From assembly GCF_001613385.1 (NCBI RefSeq), contig NZ_BDCG01000004.1:62001-126000 (forward strand): a stretch of 64,000 nucleotides of DNA. Reading direction: 5' to 3'. The notes beneath the pieces are model-generated. The model was given only the letters and a program-made list of their open reading frames with translations, was not told the origin of the DNA and did no database searches. The position numbers were made by a program, and so were the translations under genes. Within the stretch, counting starts at the first letter, position 1. Each line of letters starts with the position of its first letter. Source of the DNA: Nocardia flavorosea NBRC 108225. GTDB lineage: Bacteria; Actinomycetota; Actinomycetes; Mycobacteriales; Mycobacteriaceae. This document shows, piece after piece, positions 33,916 through 42,646 of this stretch.

Positions 33916-34621
33916 CAAGCGAGGTGGGGTGCATCGGCAACTGTGGATGGATTGGGATACGCCCGGTCGAGCGCGAACATCCGGTGATCCGGGATGTGAC
34001 CGATCGCTGTGAACCCCGGCTCCGGCCGGGTGGAAGGTCGGTCGCGGCGCGCTCCGTAAGGCCGCTGGTACACGCCTTATCGGTCGCGTCCGACCCGGCG
34101 GACCGACCCCGGTCAGAAAGGACGGGCGGGCGAGGGCGGCCGTCGCCGACGATCACGCCTTGCCTGTCATGCGGCGCGATGCTCGCATCCTTCTGAACCG
34201 CGAAAGATTGCTGTGGATGATTGTGGACAGCTCGTTCACCGGCCCGCAGCGATCGGCCGTTGGACGTACTGCCGGGAGCGCGAGCCCAGGTCTATCCGGT
34301 AGTGGGTCTCGCCGAGCCCACTGACCGAGGACCAGCCGCAACCCTGCCGAGTGGCGCTGTCGCCCGACGGAATGCGCGAACGACGGCACCAGACCGAGCG
34401 CGTTCGTGTGCGGCACCGAAGGCATCCGAGAGCCTCCTGAATCCGCGGCGTTCGGGGTCAGTGGCAGACAGTCCGCCGATTTCGACGTCGACGAACGCGA
34501 AGATCGGGATGACTATGTCCACTCAGGCGCAGGAGGCTGCCCGGTCGATAGCCGACTCCGCCGCCCGCGCATTACGGCAACCCGGAGGGGACGGATATCA
34601 GTCGGCAGTCCACCGCTCCGG
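33916..34621. other. 706-bp stretch without a supported gene
   Basis: This lies between the copper-operon promoter and the 3' end of the acyltransferase gene. Several frames cross it, but none has a good ribosome site and a protein-like composition. A 38-codon frame from about 34509 (MTMSTQAQEAARSIADSAARA) is the least unlikely. It may be a decayed gene; no repeats were noted. Confidence 0.4.
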
Positions 34622-35362
34622 CTAGGGGCGCGGGGTATGGCGGCGGGCGTACTCCTGGGCCTCCAGGACTGCGGCCTGTTCGAGCGTCGGGGCGCTACCA
34701 CCCAATCGGGCCGGCACCCACGGCTGGCCCGTCGGCATCGGGTAGCCGTCCTGGGCAGCGGTCAGCAGATCGCTCATTCGAGTGCGCAGAGCGGCGGTTA
34801 CCTCATCGGCCGAACCCGAAGCTTCCAACGGGTCGCCGATCCGGATACTGATCGGAAAATTGTGCCGGCCGAGCTGCCGGGGAAATCCCTTGCTCCAAAT
34901 CCGTTGCGCACCCCAGATGACCAGCGGAATGATCGGAGCGCCGGATTCCAGGGCCATTCGGGCCGCACCAGATTTGAATTCCTTCAGTTCGAAACTGCGG
35001 CTGATGGTCGCTTCCGGATAGACGACGACCAGTTCCCCTTCGCGCAGCGCCGCCACAGCCCGGCCGAACGATTCCGCGCCCGCCGCGCGGTCCACCCCGA
35101 TAGCCTTGCAATGCTTCATGAGGAAACCGACGATGCCGTGTTCGAGCTCGGCCTTCATCATGTACCGCACATTGCGGCCCGACCGGCGCCCGACCACCCC
35201 TACCTGCATGAAATCCAGGTAGGACGTGTGGTTCACCGCGAGGACCGCGCCGCCGTTGCGTGGAATATGTTCCTGGCCGCGGATATCCACCCGCAGACCT
35301 TGGGCGAAGCACACCGTATGCACCAGCCCGGCGAGAATATCGAAAACCGGCTCCCGCGCCAT
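34622..35362 (-). CDS. 1-acyl-sn-glycerol-3-phosphate acyltransferase-like (PlsC) protein
   Basis: The product has 246 residues. The acyltransferase motif I is NHTSYLD (H-x4-D), motif III is VVYPEATISRS, and motif IV is APIIPLVIWGAQ. It should transfer acyl groups to lysophosphatidate or a related acceptor at the membrane. It is a tandem paralogue of the next gene upstream (58 bp apart, same strand), sharing APRLGGSAPTLE-type C-termini (VPARLGGSAPTLEQA). From memory, M. tuberculosis has the same tandem pair (Rv3815c-Rv3816c). The second gene of the pair is transcribed last here. Confidence 0.9.
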   Translation of the reverse strand: MAREPVFDILAGLVHTVCFAQGLRVDIRGQEHIPRNGGAVLAVNHTSYLDFMQVGVVGRRSGRNVRYMMKAELEHGIVGFLMKHCKAIGVDRAAGAESFGRAVAALREGELVVVYPEATISRSFELKEFKSGAARMALESGAPIIPLVIWGAQRIWSKGFPRQLGRHNFPISIRIGDPLEASGSADEVTAALRTRMSDLLTAAQDGYPMPTGQPWVPARLGGSAPTLEQAAVLEAQEYARRHTPRP

Positions 35363-35420
35363 TGCGACTCCTGCTCACTGCCTGCGGATACACCCGCTCC
35401 CCGGTATCGCCGCGCAGTGG

Positions 35421-36182
35421 TCACCCGTCCGCCGCGCCGTCGCCGGCCTGTTTGCGGTCGGCTCGCTGCGCGGCTTCGGCGGCATCCATCGCGTCGGCTT
35501 CCTCCAGGGTAGGGGCACTACCTCCCAGCCGGGCGGGAACCCAGTAGGCGCCGGGTTCGTGGTGGTAGTTCTCCTGTAGCCCGTGCAGCAGCCGCTGCAT
35601 CGTGGAACGCAGTTCGGCGGTCAGTTCGGCCGCGGGCTCATAGGGCCGGATCGGTTCCCCGACGGCGATCGAGATCGGGGTGTTGGTGCGGCCGAGCCGC
35701 TTCGGGTACCCCTTGGTCCACACGCGCTGCGCACCCCAGATGACGATCGGGATGATCGGCACATCGGCTTCGAGCGCCATCCGGGCCGCACCCGATTTCA
35801 GCTGTTTGATCTCGAAGCTGCGGCTGATCGTGGCCTCGGGGTATACGCCGACGAGTTCGCCGCGGCGCAGATAGTCCACGGCGGCCTGGTACGAGTCGGC
35901 GCCGGCGGTGCGGTCGACCGGAATATGTTTGAGGGCCCGCATGATCGGGCCGGAGATCTTGTTCTCGAAGACTTCGTGTTTGGCCATGAACCGGATGTAG
36001 CGCTTGGGGGTACGCACCGGCAGGCCCGCATAGGTGAAATCCATGTACCCGGTGTGATTGACCGCCAGCACCGCACCGCCGGTGGCGGGAATGTTCTCGT
36101 CGCCGGTGACGGTGAATTTCAGGCCCTCGAGGAAGAAGACGGTCCGGGCCAGCCCGATGACAGTCCGGTAGACGGGATCCAC
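35421..36182 (-). CDS. PlsC-type acyltransferase, tandem paralogue
   Basis: The product has 253 residues. Motifs are NHTGYMD (H-x4-D), GVYPEATISRS and VPIIPIVIWGAQ, with the same C-terminal VPARLGGSAPTLEEADAMDA as its neighbour. The GTG at 36182 gives MDPVYRTVIGLARTVFF, which aligns with the start of the paralogue (MAREPVFDILAGLVHTVCF); the frame stays open further upstream but without similarity. Likely lysophosphatidic-acid acyltransferase or a specialised acyl transferase for cell-envelope lipids; the pair cannot be told apart by motifs. It is divergent from the lipoprotein gene. Confidence 0.88.
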   Translation of the reverse strand: MDPVYRTVIGLARTVFFLEGLKFTVTGDENIPATGGAVLAVNHTGYMDFTYAGLPVRTPKRYIRFMAKHEVFENKISGPIMRALKHIPVDRTAGADSYQAAVDYLRRGELVGVYPEATISRSFEIKQLKSGAARMALEADVPIIPIVIWGAQRVWTKGYPKRLGRTNTPISIAVGEPIRPYEPAAELTAELRSTMQRLLHGLQENYHHEPGAYWVPARLGGSAPTLEEADAMDAAEAAQRADRKQAGDGAADG

Positions 36183-36283
36183 AAGTCCGCTAGCGTAGTC
36201 GCTGCCATGATGACCGGCGCCGCCCGGCCCGCGAAAGCATCCCCCGGCGGGCCCTGTTCGAACCGGTATGTACCGCAGGAAAG

Positions 36284-37243
36284 GTGATCGTCGAAGTGGA
36301 ACGCGTCCGCCCCGTACCGTCGCGCCGACCCGGCCGCGCAACCGCACCGCGCCGTGCAGGCGATCTCCGCGCCGGTGCCGCACCGCGCCGCCACCGGGGC
36401 CGGTCGGCGGTGATCGGGCTGGCCGCGGCCGGTCTGCTACTGGCCACCGCATGTGATTCCGTCTCCGGGATTCCGGTCGACGATCCGGCCACCGAGTCGG
36501 CCGATACCGGTACAAGCGCCGAGCCGACGGCCGCCGCCACTGCCGTGGCACCTTCGCCCACATTGCCGCCGGTCCCCGCGGACGCACCGCTGGTCGGCGA
36601 GGTGCCCGGGGTTCCGGAGGCTGCTCCCGCGCTGCAACGGTTCGCCGTCGACCTGCGTGCCGGTGATCTCACGACCCTCCAAGAGACGTGCTGGACCATC
36701 CCGCCTCTCACCACGCAGACCATGTACGCCGACCCCGACGCCGCGCTCAGTGCGCTGGCCCAGCCGGGTACGGCGACGGACGGAACGCTCACCTGGACAG
36801 ACGGAGTGACGAGTGTCACGGCCGAGCGGGATCGGGTGGCGTCCGGATATGCCTGCGGCCGCGTGTTCCCCGCCGGGGTGGAACCGGCGCACGACGCCGC
36901 CGACGCCCGGCACACCGTGCGCCGGTACCTGGCCCGGCTCGTCGGCCAACCGTTGCACCCCGACGACCAGGAAGCCGAATATCCGTTGGTCTGCGCGGCG
37001 AATCCGGCCACCTGGGATCCCCAGGCCACCGGCGCGCCGGGGCCCGCGCCGCTGGCGAACAACACCGGCATACTCACCGGAACCACCGGTTTCACCGACC
37101 AGCAGATCAGTTCCCAGCAGCTGACCCCGGGATATATGTCGGTGACGGCGCCGGTGACGAATGCCTCCGGAGTCACACAAAATCGGACATTTGTCCTCGC
37201 CGATGGTGACAACGGCTACTGCATCGGGGAAATCTCGTCCTGA
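36284..37243 (+). CDS. Putative secreted lipoprotein
   Basis: A protein of about 319 residues. A basic head of 40 residues leads to a hydrophobic stretch ending LLLATACDS, a plausible lipobox with Cys as the lipidated residue. A Thr/Ala/Pro-rich linker follows, then a globular domain with four further Cys (ETCWTIPP, GYACGRVFP, LVCAANP, GYCIGEISS) that could form two disulfides. The domain is not recognised. The start may be GTG 36284 or GTG 36296; the latter has better spacing from AGGAAAGG. It is 44 bp upstream of the MBL-Rieske gene, so probably co-transcribed. Confidence 0.75.
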   Translation: MIVEVERVRPVPSRRPGRATAPRRAGDLRAGAAPRRHRGRSAVIGLAAAGLLLATACDSVSGIPVDDPATESADTGTSAEPTAAATAVAPSPTLPPVPADAPLVGEVPGVPEAAPALQRFAVDLRAGDLTTLQETCWTIPPLTTQTMYADPDAALSALAQPGTATDGTLTWTDGVTSVTAERDRVASGYACGRVFPAGVEPAHDAADARHTVRRYLARLVGQPLHPDDQEAEYPLVCAANPATWDPQATGAPGPAPLANNTGILTGTTGFTDQQISSQQLTPGYMSVTAPVTNASGVTQNRTFVLADGDNGYCIGEISS

Positions 37244-37287
37244 GCCACTACCCTGGAAGCCTGCAATCGGTCAAGAGGAGCGAGCAC

Positions 37288-38874
37288 GTGCAGATCACCA
37301 GCGTCGGACATGCGGGATTCCATATCCGGACCGCGGCCGGGACGATCCTATGCGATCCCTGGGTGAACCCCGCGTACTTCGGTTCCTGGTTCCCGTTCCC
37401 GGACAACACCCAGCTCGATTGGGAGGAACTCGGGAACTGCGATTTCCTCTACGTTTCCCATTTGCACCGCGACCATTTCGATACCGCGCATCTGCTGGAG
37501 TACGTGAACAAGGACGCCACCGTCCTGCTGCCCGACTACCCGGTCCCGGATCTGCGTCGTGAGCTGGAAAAACTCGGTTTTCACAAATTCTTCGAAACCG
37601 AGGATTCGGTCAAGCACACGGTGACCGGTGCCATGGGCGCCGGCGGTGGCGATCCCACCGCCGAACTGGACATCATGATCGTCGCGCTGCGCGCTCCCGC
37701 CGACGGCCCGATCGGTGATTCCGGACTCATCGTCTCCGACCGGGAAACCACCTGTTTCAATATGAACGACGCGCGGCCGGTCGATATGGACGTACTGCAC
37801 GACGCCTTCGGCAAGATCGATATTCATCTGCTGCAGTACTCCGGTGCCATCTGGTATCCGATGGTTTACGACATCCCGGCCCGCACGAAATCGAATTTCG
37901 GTAAGCAGAAGCGGCAGCGCGGAATGGACCGGGCCCGCAGCTATATCGAGCAGGTCGATGCCACCTGGGTGGTCCCGTCGGCCGGTCCGCCGGTTTTCCT
38001 GGACGACGAACTGCGCTATCTCAACGACGATCGCGGCGACGAGGGAAATATCTTCCCCGATCAGATGGTCTTCCTCGAGCAGATGCGTGAGCACGGCCAC
38101 GACCGCGGGCTGCTGATGGTGCCCGGTTCGACGGTCGACGTGCACGGCACCGAACTCGAGCTGAACCACCCCTACGATCCCGACACCATCTGGAGCGATA
38201 AGGCCGCCTACATCGAGAAGATGGCGCAGCGGCTGGCACCGGTCCTGGTCGCGGAGAAGAAGACCTGGGCTTCCGCTGAAGGCGAACCGCTCCTGGAACC
38301 CCTGCGCGAACTGTTCGAGCCGATCATGCGGCAGAGCGATCTCATCTGCGACGGTATCGGCTACCCGGTCGGTTTGGTGCTGGGCGAGGAAACCGTGGTG
38401 CTCGACTTCCCGGCCCGCCAAGTCCGCGCCCCCCGCGAAGGGGAGGGCAGATACCGCTACGGCTTCCGGATCGCCCCCGAACTCGTTCGCACCGTCCTGC
38501 GCGATCAGGAACCGGACTGGGTCAACACGATCTTCCTGTCCACCCGCTTCCAGGCATGGCGTATCGGCGGCTACAACGAATACCTGTACACGTTCTTCAA
38601 ATGCCTCACCGACGAACGCATCGCCTACGCCGACGGCTGGTTCTCCGAAGCCCACGACGATTCGGCCTCGGTCGAAGTGGCCGGCTGGGAAATCCAGCGC
38701 CGCTGCCCCCACCTCAAAGCCGATCTGTCGAAATTCGGTGTGGTGGACGGAAACACTCTGACCTGCAACCTGCACGGTTGGCAGTGGGATCTGGAATCGG
38801 GCCGCTGCAAAACTTCGAAGGGCCATGAACTCCGCTCCCGCAAACTGACCGAACCGGCGGGACAGGACAGCTGA
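37288..38874 (+). CDS. Metallo-beta-lactamase-fold protein with C-terminal Rieske [2Fe-2S] domain
   Basis: The product has 528 residues. Residues 1-240 have the MBL-fold layout of UlaG-like hydrolases: VGHAGFHI, then SHLHRDHFD (H-x-H-x-D-H metal motif). The last 80 residues are a Rieske domain: RRCPHLKAD (C-x-H) and TCNLHGWQWD (C-x-x-H) 17 residues apart. The architecture resembles animal CMP-N-acetylneuraminate hydroxylase with the domain order reversed, and, from memory, M. tuberculosis Rv3818. The Rieske cluster would pass electrons to the metal site, implying oxidation rather than simple hydrolysis. The substrate is unknown. GTG 37288 starts the MBL domain at once (MQITSVGHAGF). Confidence 0.88.
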   Translation: MQITSVGHAGFHIRTAAGTILCDPWVNPAYFGSWFPFPDNTQLDWEELGNCDFLYVSHLHRDHFDTAHLLEYVNKDATVLLPDYPVPDLRRELEKLGFHKFFETEDSVKHTVTGAMGAGGGDPTAELDIMIVALRAPADGPIGDSGLIVSDRETTCFNMNDARPVDMDVLHDAFGKIDIHLLQYSGAIWYPMVYDIPARTKSNFGKQKRQRGMDRARSYIEQVDATWVVPSAGPPVFLDDELRYLNDDRGDEGNIFPDQMVFLEQMREHGHDRGLLMVPGSTVDVHGTELELNHPYDPDTIWSDKAAYIEKMAQRLAPVLVAEKKTWASAEGEPLLEPLRELFEPIMRQSDLICDGIGYPVGLVLGEETVVLDFPARQVRAPREGEGRYRYGFRIAPELVRTVLRDQEPDWVNTIFLSTRFQAWRIGGYNEYLYTFFKCLTDERIAYADGWFSEAHDDSASVEVAGWEIQRRCPHLKADLSKFGVVDGNTLTCNLHGWQWDLESGRCKTSKGHELRSRKLTEPAGQDS

Positions 38875-39171
38875 TCAGCGCGGCACCGTTCCGGTGGACC
38901 CTTTGCCGCCGGCGTCATTCACGCAGCAGAGTTATCCGTCGTCCGGAGGGGGCGGTGATCTCGCAGAACGAAGCGAATGCGGTGAGTAGTTACGGGCCCA
39001 CCGGTTACGGGCACCGGCCGACCCAGTCGGGTGAGCGAATCCCGCAGCAGGAACCCGGGATGCCTTCATCACTGCTGTCGCGACCCGTCGGTTCCGGCAG
39101 GCGTCTTGACGTAGTTCCCGAACGCTGCCTGTGTCGATGACTCTGTGGCCGGGTAGTTGCGGGACGGCCGG

Positions 39172-39199
39172 TTGCCCCGGTTTCGGGCGGCGGTAGAGT
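39172..39199 (+). promoter_or_regulatory. Promoter of the HemC-like gene
   Basis: TTGCCC (39172-39177) and TAGAGT (39194-39199) have a 16-bp spacer, and the hexamer ends 6 nt before ATG 39206, so the transcript is likely leaderless. The rest of the 331-bp gap after the MBL-Rieske gene holds nothing recognised. Confidence 0.6.
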
Positions 39200-39205
39200 C
39201 ACGCC

Positions 39206-40132
39206 ATGGCCTCGCGCATTATCCGGGTCGCGACCCGGGCCAGCCCTATGGCAGTTGCCCAAGCCGAGCAGGTGGCGGCTGGTCTATCCGAGCTCGGTGC
39301 GGAAACCGAACTGGTGAAGGTTACCGCCGCGGGTGACCGCTGGATGGGTGATCTGGCGGCGCTCGGCGGCAAGGGGGCTTTCGTCAAGGAAATCGACGAC
39401 GCCCTGCTGCACGACGAGGCCGATCTCGCCGTGCACTGTCTGAAGGATATTCCGGGTGATATCCCGATTCCGGAAGGTATCGCGTTCGCCGGTTTCCCGA
39501 AACGCGACGATGTCCGTGACGCGATCATCACCAAGGACGGCCGGCCGCTGTCGGAACAACCGCCGGGAACGGTGGTCGGTACCAGTTCGGTGCGCCGGGC
39601 CGCGCAGCTGCGGTTGCACTATCCGCACCTCGAGATGAAACCGCTGCGCGGGAATATGAACTCCCGGCTCATGCGGCTCGAAGACGGGTACTGCGATGTG
39701 CTGATCGCCGCGGTCGCCGGTATGTACCGGATCGGCCAGGAGGATCGGATCACCGAAATCCTGCCGCTGGAAATCATGTGCCCGCCGATCGGTGCGGGGG
39801 TGCTCACCCTGGCCTGCCGTGCCGAGGACGACGAGGTCCGCGAACTCGCAGGCCGGCTCGACCACGCCGAAACCCGCCGCGTCGTCGACGCCGAACGCGC
39901 GATGCTCCACGCCCTGCAGGGCCACTGCAATTCGCCGATCGCCGGGGTCTGTGTGATCGAACCCGCCGGTCGGCTCTCGTTGCACGGCAAGGTGTTCAAC
40001 CTCGAGGGGACCCAGTGGCTGGATTCACAGCACTGGGGTGTCCCGGAGGATCCGCAGGCACTGGGCTTCTTCGTGGGATCGGACCTGCTGCGGCAGGGTG
40101 CGCGCAGGATCATTGACTCCATCCCGCACTGA
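39206..40132 (+). CDS. Hydroxymethylbilane synthase-like protein, divergent
   Basis: The product has 308 residues. Similarity to HemC runs along the whole length: IRVATRASPMAVAQAEQV, KGAFVKEIDDALL, ADLAVHCLKDIPGDIP (catalytic Asp present), GTSSVRRAAQLR, PLRGNMNSRL, and LQGHCNSPIAG with the Cys that holds the dipyrromethane cofactor. It departs from the norm at GAGVLTLACR (usual GQGALAIE) and HCLKDIP (usual HSMKDVP). It should polymerise porphobilinogen, but no hemA, hemB or hemD is adjacent, so it may be a second copy with a special role. A gene symbol is withheld for that reason. Confidence 0.82.
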   Translation: MASRIIRVATRASPMAVAQAEQVAAGLSELGAETELVKVTAAGDRWMGDLAALGGKGAFVKEIDDALLHDEADLAVHCLKDIPGDIPIPEGIAFAGFPKRDDVRDAIITKDGRPLSEQPPGTVVGTSSVRRAAQLRLHYPHLEMKPLRGNMNSRLMRLEDGYCDVLIAAVAGMYRIGQEDRITEILPLEIMCPPIGAGVLTLACRAEDDEVRELAGRLDHAETRRVVDAERAMLHALQGHCNSPIAGVCVIEPAGRLSLHGKVFNLEGTQWLDSQHWGVPEDPQALGFFVGSDLLRQGARRIIDSIPH

Positions 40133-40234
40133 CCAGACCTGCGAAGAACGACTTCGAGTAGCCGGGAACGGATCGCCGCCGCCGAGGAACACGCGTAGCT
40201 CGGCGGCCTCTCCACCAGCCGAGATGACCTCAGA

Positions 40235-40930
40235 TCAGCTCGGGTCCGATCCGCGGATCGCGGCGAGCCAGATGGCGGCTGCGGCGGTGACACAGCATGC
40301 GCCGGTGAAGGCCGGAATGCCGCCGCCCACGACGTAGACCCAGAGCAGGCCCGCGAACGGTGCCGCCACCACAGACTGGGCGTCCAGCAGAAGACGCCGG
40401 GTGAGTTTCGCGGCTGTCTGTGCACGAACCCGGGCGTCCGGGTCGACCCGGGCGGGGTTGTCGATCAGGCGGCCAGGGGGCTCGTGATCACGTGCGCGAC
40501 CCGACGGGAATATGCGGAATTCACTCTCGGAAACGGTGTCCGGGTCGGTCCTCGTATTCCGCAGCACCATCCGGCGCTGGCGCAGCGGAGCGGTGCCACC
40601 GGTGTAGGAGATCAGTTCGGGGCCGAAGTACACCGGCAGCCACCGGATGCGGTCACCATCGCGCAGTTCCAGCCAGGACCGGCTGAGCAGCTGATACTCC
40701 TGCCGGACACGCCGCACGGTGACTGTTCCGTGGTCGCTGGTGCCGTGCCGGAGAACGCCCAGCGCGACCGCGATCCGGTACCCGCTGTACCCCACGATCC
40801 CGATCGCCACCACCGCCAATGCGCTGAGCTGGTCCGGATCGGCGAACGGCGCCCACGCGGTGAGTACCGCGAGGGCGCCGATCGTTACGCACAGCGGATA
40901 GGCCAGTGGATGGCCTATCCGGGATCTCAC
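40235..40930 (-). CDS. Membrane protein coupled to the Opp operon
   Basis: A 231-residue protein. Two N-terminal helices (YPLCVTIGALAVLTAWAPF, LSALAVVAIGIVGYSGYRIAVAL) are followed by a soluble middle with beta-strand character (GTVTVRRVRQEYQLLSRSWLELRDGDRIRWLPVYF) and one or two C-terminal helices (GLLWVYVVGGGIPAFTGACCV). No known family was recognised. Its GTG overlaps the stop of the peptide-binding protein gene (GTGA), so it is the fifth coupled cistron of that operon. Confidence 0.7.
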   Translation of the reverse strand: MRSRIGHPLAYPLCVTIGALAVLTAWAPFADPDQLSALAVVAIGIVGYSGYRIAVALGVLRHGTSDHGTVTVRRVRQEYQLLSRSWLELRDGDRIRWLPVYFGPELISYTGGTAPLRQRRMVLRNTRTDPDTVSESEFRIFPSGRARDHEPPGRLIDNPARVDPDARVRAQTAAKLTRRLLLDAQSVVAAPFAGLLWVYVVGGGIPAFTGACCVTAAAAIWLAAIRGSDPS

Positions 40931-42602
40931 TTCAGGAATCCGATTTTCGTGTAGTCGAGCGAGGCCAGTCCGGCGGCACCGTAATTGGCGAGGTTATCGC
41001 GCACGCCGACGTTCCCGGCAGACTGCACCAGCGGAATCGAATGTCCTTCGGCCCAGATCTCCTTATCGACCTGATTGGCCAGATCGATGGCTTTCTGCGG
41101 ATCCAGCTCCGACAGCGTCTGCTCGATCAGCTCGTTCAGTTCGGGCGAACCGATGCGACCGTAGTTGCCCTGGAGGTCATCGGGATAGTAGCCCCAGATC
41201 TGCGGGATGCTGCTCAGTGGGAATGCGTCGCCCTGCCAGCTCCACTGGCCCACATCGAAATTGCCGGGCTGGATCACATCGGTGAAGAAACCGTTCCCCG
41301 GTTTGGTCTCGATGACCAGCTCGACCCCGATCCGGGCGAGGTTCTGCTGGATGATCTGTGCGATCTGCACCCAGGTTTGGTCGTTGTACATCACATCGCG
41401 GATCTCGAGGCGGCGCCCGTCCTTTTCGCGGACGTCGCCGTTGAGTTTCCAGCCGAGGGCATCCAGTTCCCGGGCTGCGGCCTCGGGGTCGAACGGCAGG
41501 CTGTTGTCCTGGTAGCCCTCCTGCCCTTGGACGAAGATGTGGTTGTTCAGTGGTTTCGGATCCGGAACCAGCCCATTCTGCATGGCTTTGGCGATACCGT
41601 TACGGTCGATCGCCTTGATGATCGCGACTCGCACCGCCGGATCTTCCAGCAGTGAACCGGGAGCCCCGTTGAAGGTCAGGTGGTTCCAGTAGTTGCTGGG
41701 CGCCCGGCGGATAACGACTCCGGGGGTTTTTCGCGCCGTTTCCATATCGTCGCGTGTACCGAGCCCAACTGCGTCGATCTCGTTGTTGGCCAGCGCCGGC
41801 ACCATCGCCTCGGAAGACAGTCGCTGAACGTGATGGTGTCGAGTTTGGGAGTATCGCCCCACCACTCGGGATTGCGGCCGAGCACCACCCGGCTCTGCGC
41901 GCGGTCGGTGGACTGTACGACGAAAGGTCCGGCGGTTTTGGTCACGCCGTTTCGCCAGCCTTCGTTGAAGGCCTCGGGCGTGGACGTTATCTCCTTGGGC
42001 AGCAGCATGCTGTTGCCTGCGAACTGCCCGGCCCAGTCTGCGAAATGCTTGTTGAAGGTGACTATCGCCTGGCGGTCGTCGACGCCGCGCTCGACCTTGT
42101 CGACCCGGTCGAAGCCCATGGTGTTGCCCACCAGGAACCGCTTGTCCCGGCCGCTGAGCGCGTTCGCCTGCGACGCGATGTCCTCCCAGGTGATAGGGCT
42201 ACCATCGGACCACACAGCCTTCGGATTGATCGTGTAGGTCACCTGCTGCGGGTCGGTGTTGGTCAGCTCCACGCTGGTGAAGTAGTTGGTGTCCACCGAT
42301 ATCTTGCCTGCCGCATCCGTGGTGAAGGAGCGGGGCAGCGTAGGCCGGACGACGGATGCCGAACCGCCGTCGCTGTCCAGTTGCAGCGGATTCCACTGCT
42401 CCGGATACGACGACATGACCAACCGCAGGTTTCCCCCGTCACGCAGTTCGTTCACATCGTGCGGGTTGAGATCGTTGACCGTCCCCAACTCGGCGACCGC
42501 GCCCTCCGGCGCACCGGTGTCGTTCGCGCCGCATCCGGCCGCGAGCAGGGCGGCAGCGAACAGCGGTACCGCGAGCCTTCTCCCCACAGATCGAATCCTC
42601 AT
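40927..42602 (-). pseudogene. Oligopeptide-type ABC substrate-binding lipoprotein, frameshifted
   Basis: Two overlapping frames together encode one SBP_bac_5 protein of about 558 residues. The first part (ATG 42602, MRIRSVGRR, lipobox LLAAGC) runs to KLDTITFS. The second resumes with QRLSSEAMVPALANNEIDAVGLG and ends at 40927. The break is at about 41821-41828 (TCGCTGAA): one extra base, making TTCCAGCGA on the coding strand, would restore a continuous KLDTITFQRLSSEAM. All else looks intact, so this is either a recent single-base deletion or a sequencing error. Start 42602 is chosen for its signal peptide and the AGGAAGGAAG upstream. If intact it binds peptides for OppBCDF. Confidence 0.88.
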
Positions 42603-42646
42603 GGCCGATACTTCCTTCCTGCCGGTGGGTCCGGCGAGCACGCCTG

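Noticed and set aside
34509..34625. 38-codon frame MTMSTQAQEAARSIADSAARA
   Set aside because: It has only a weak ribosome site, no homologue known to me, and it converges on the acyltransferase stop. Possible but unsupported.
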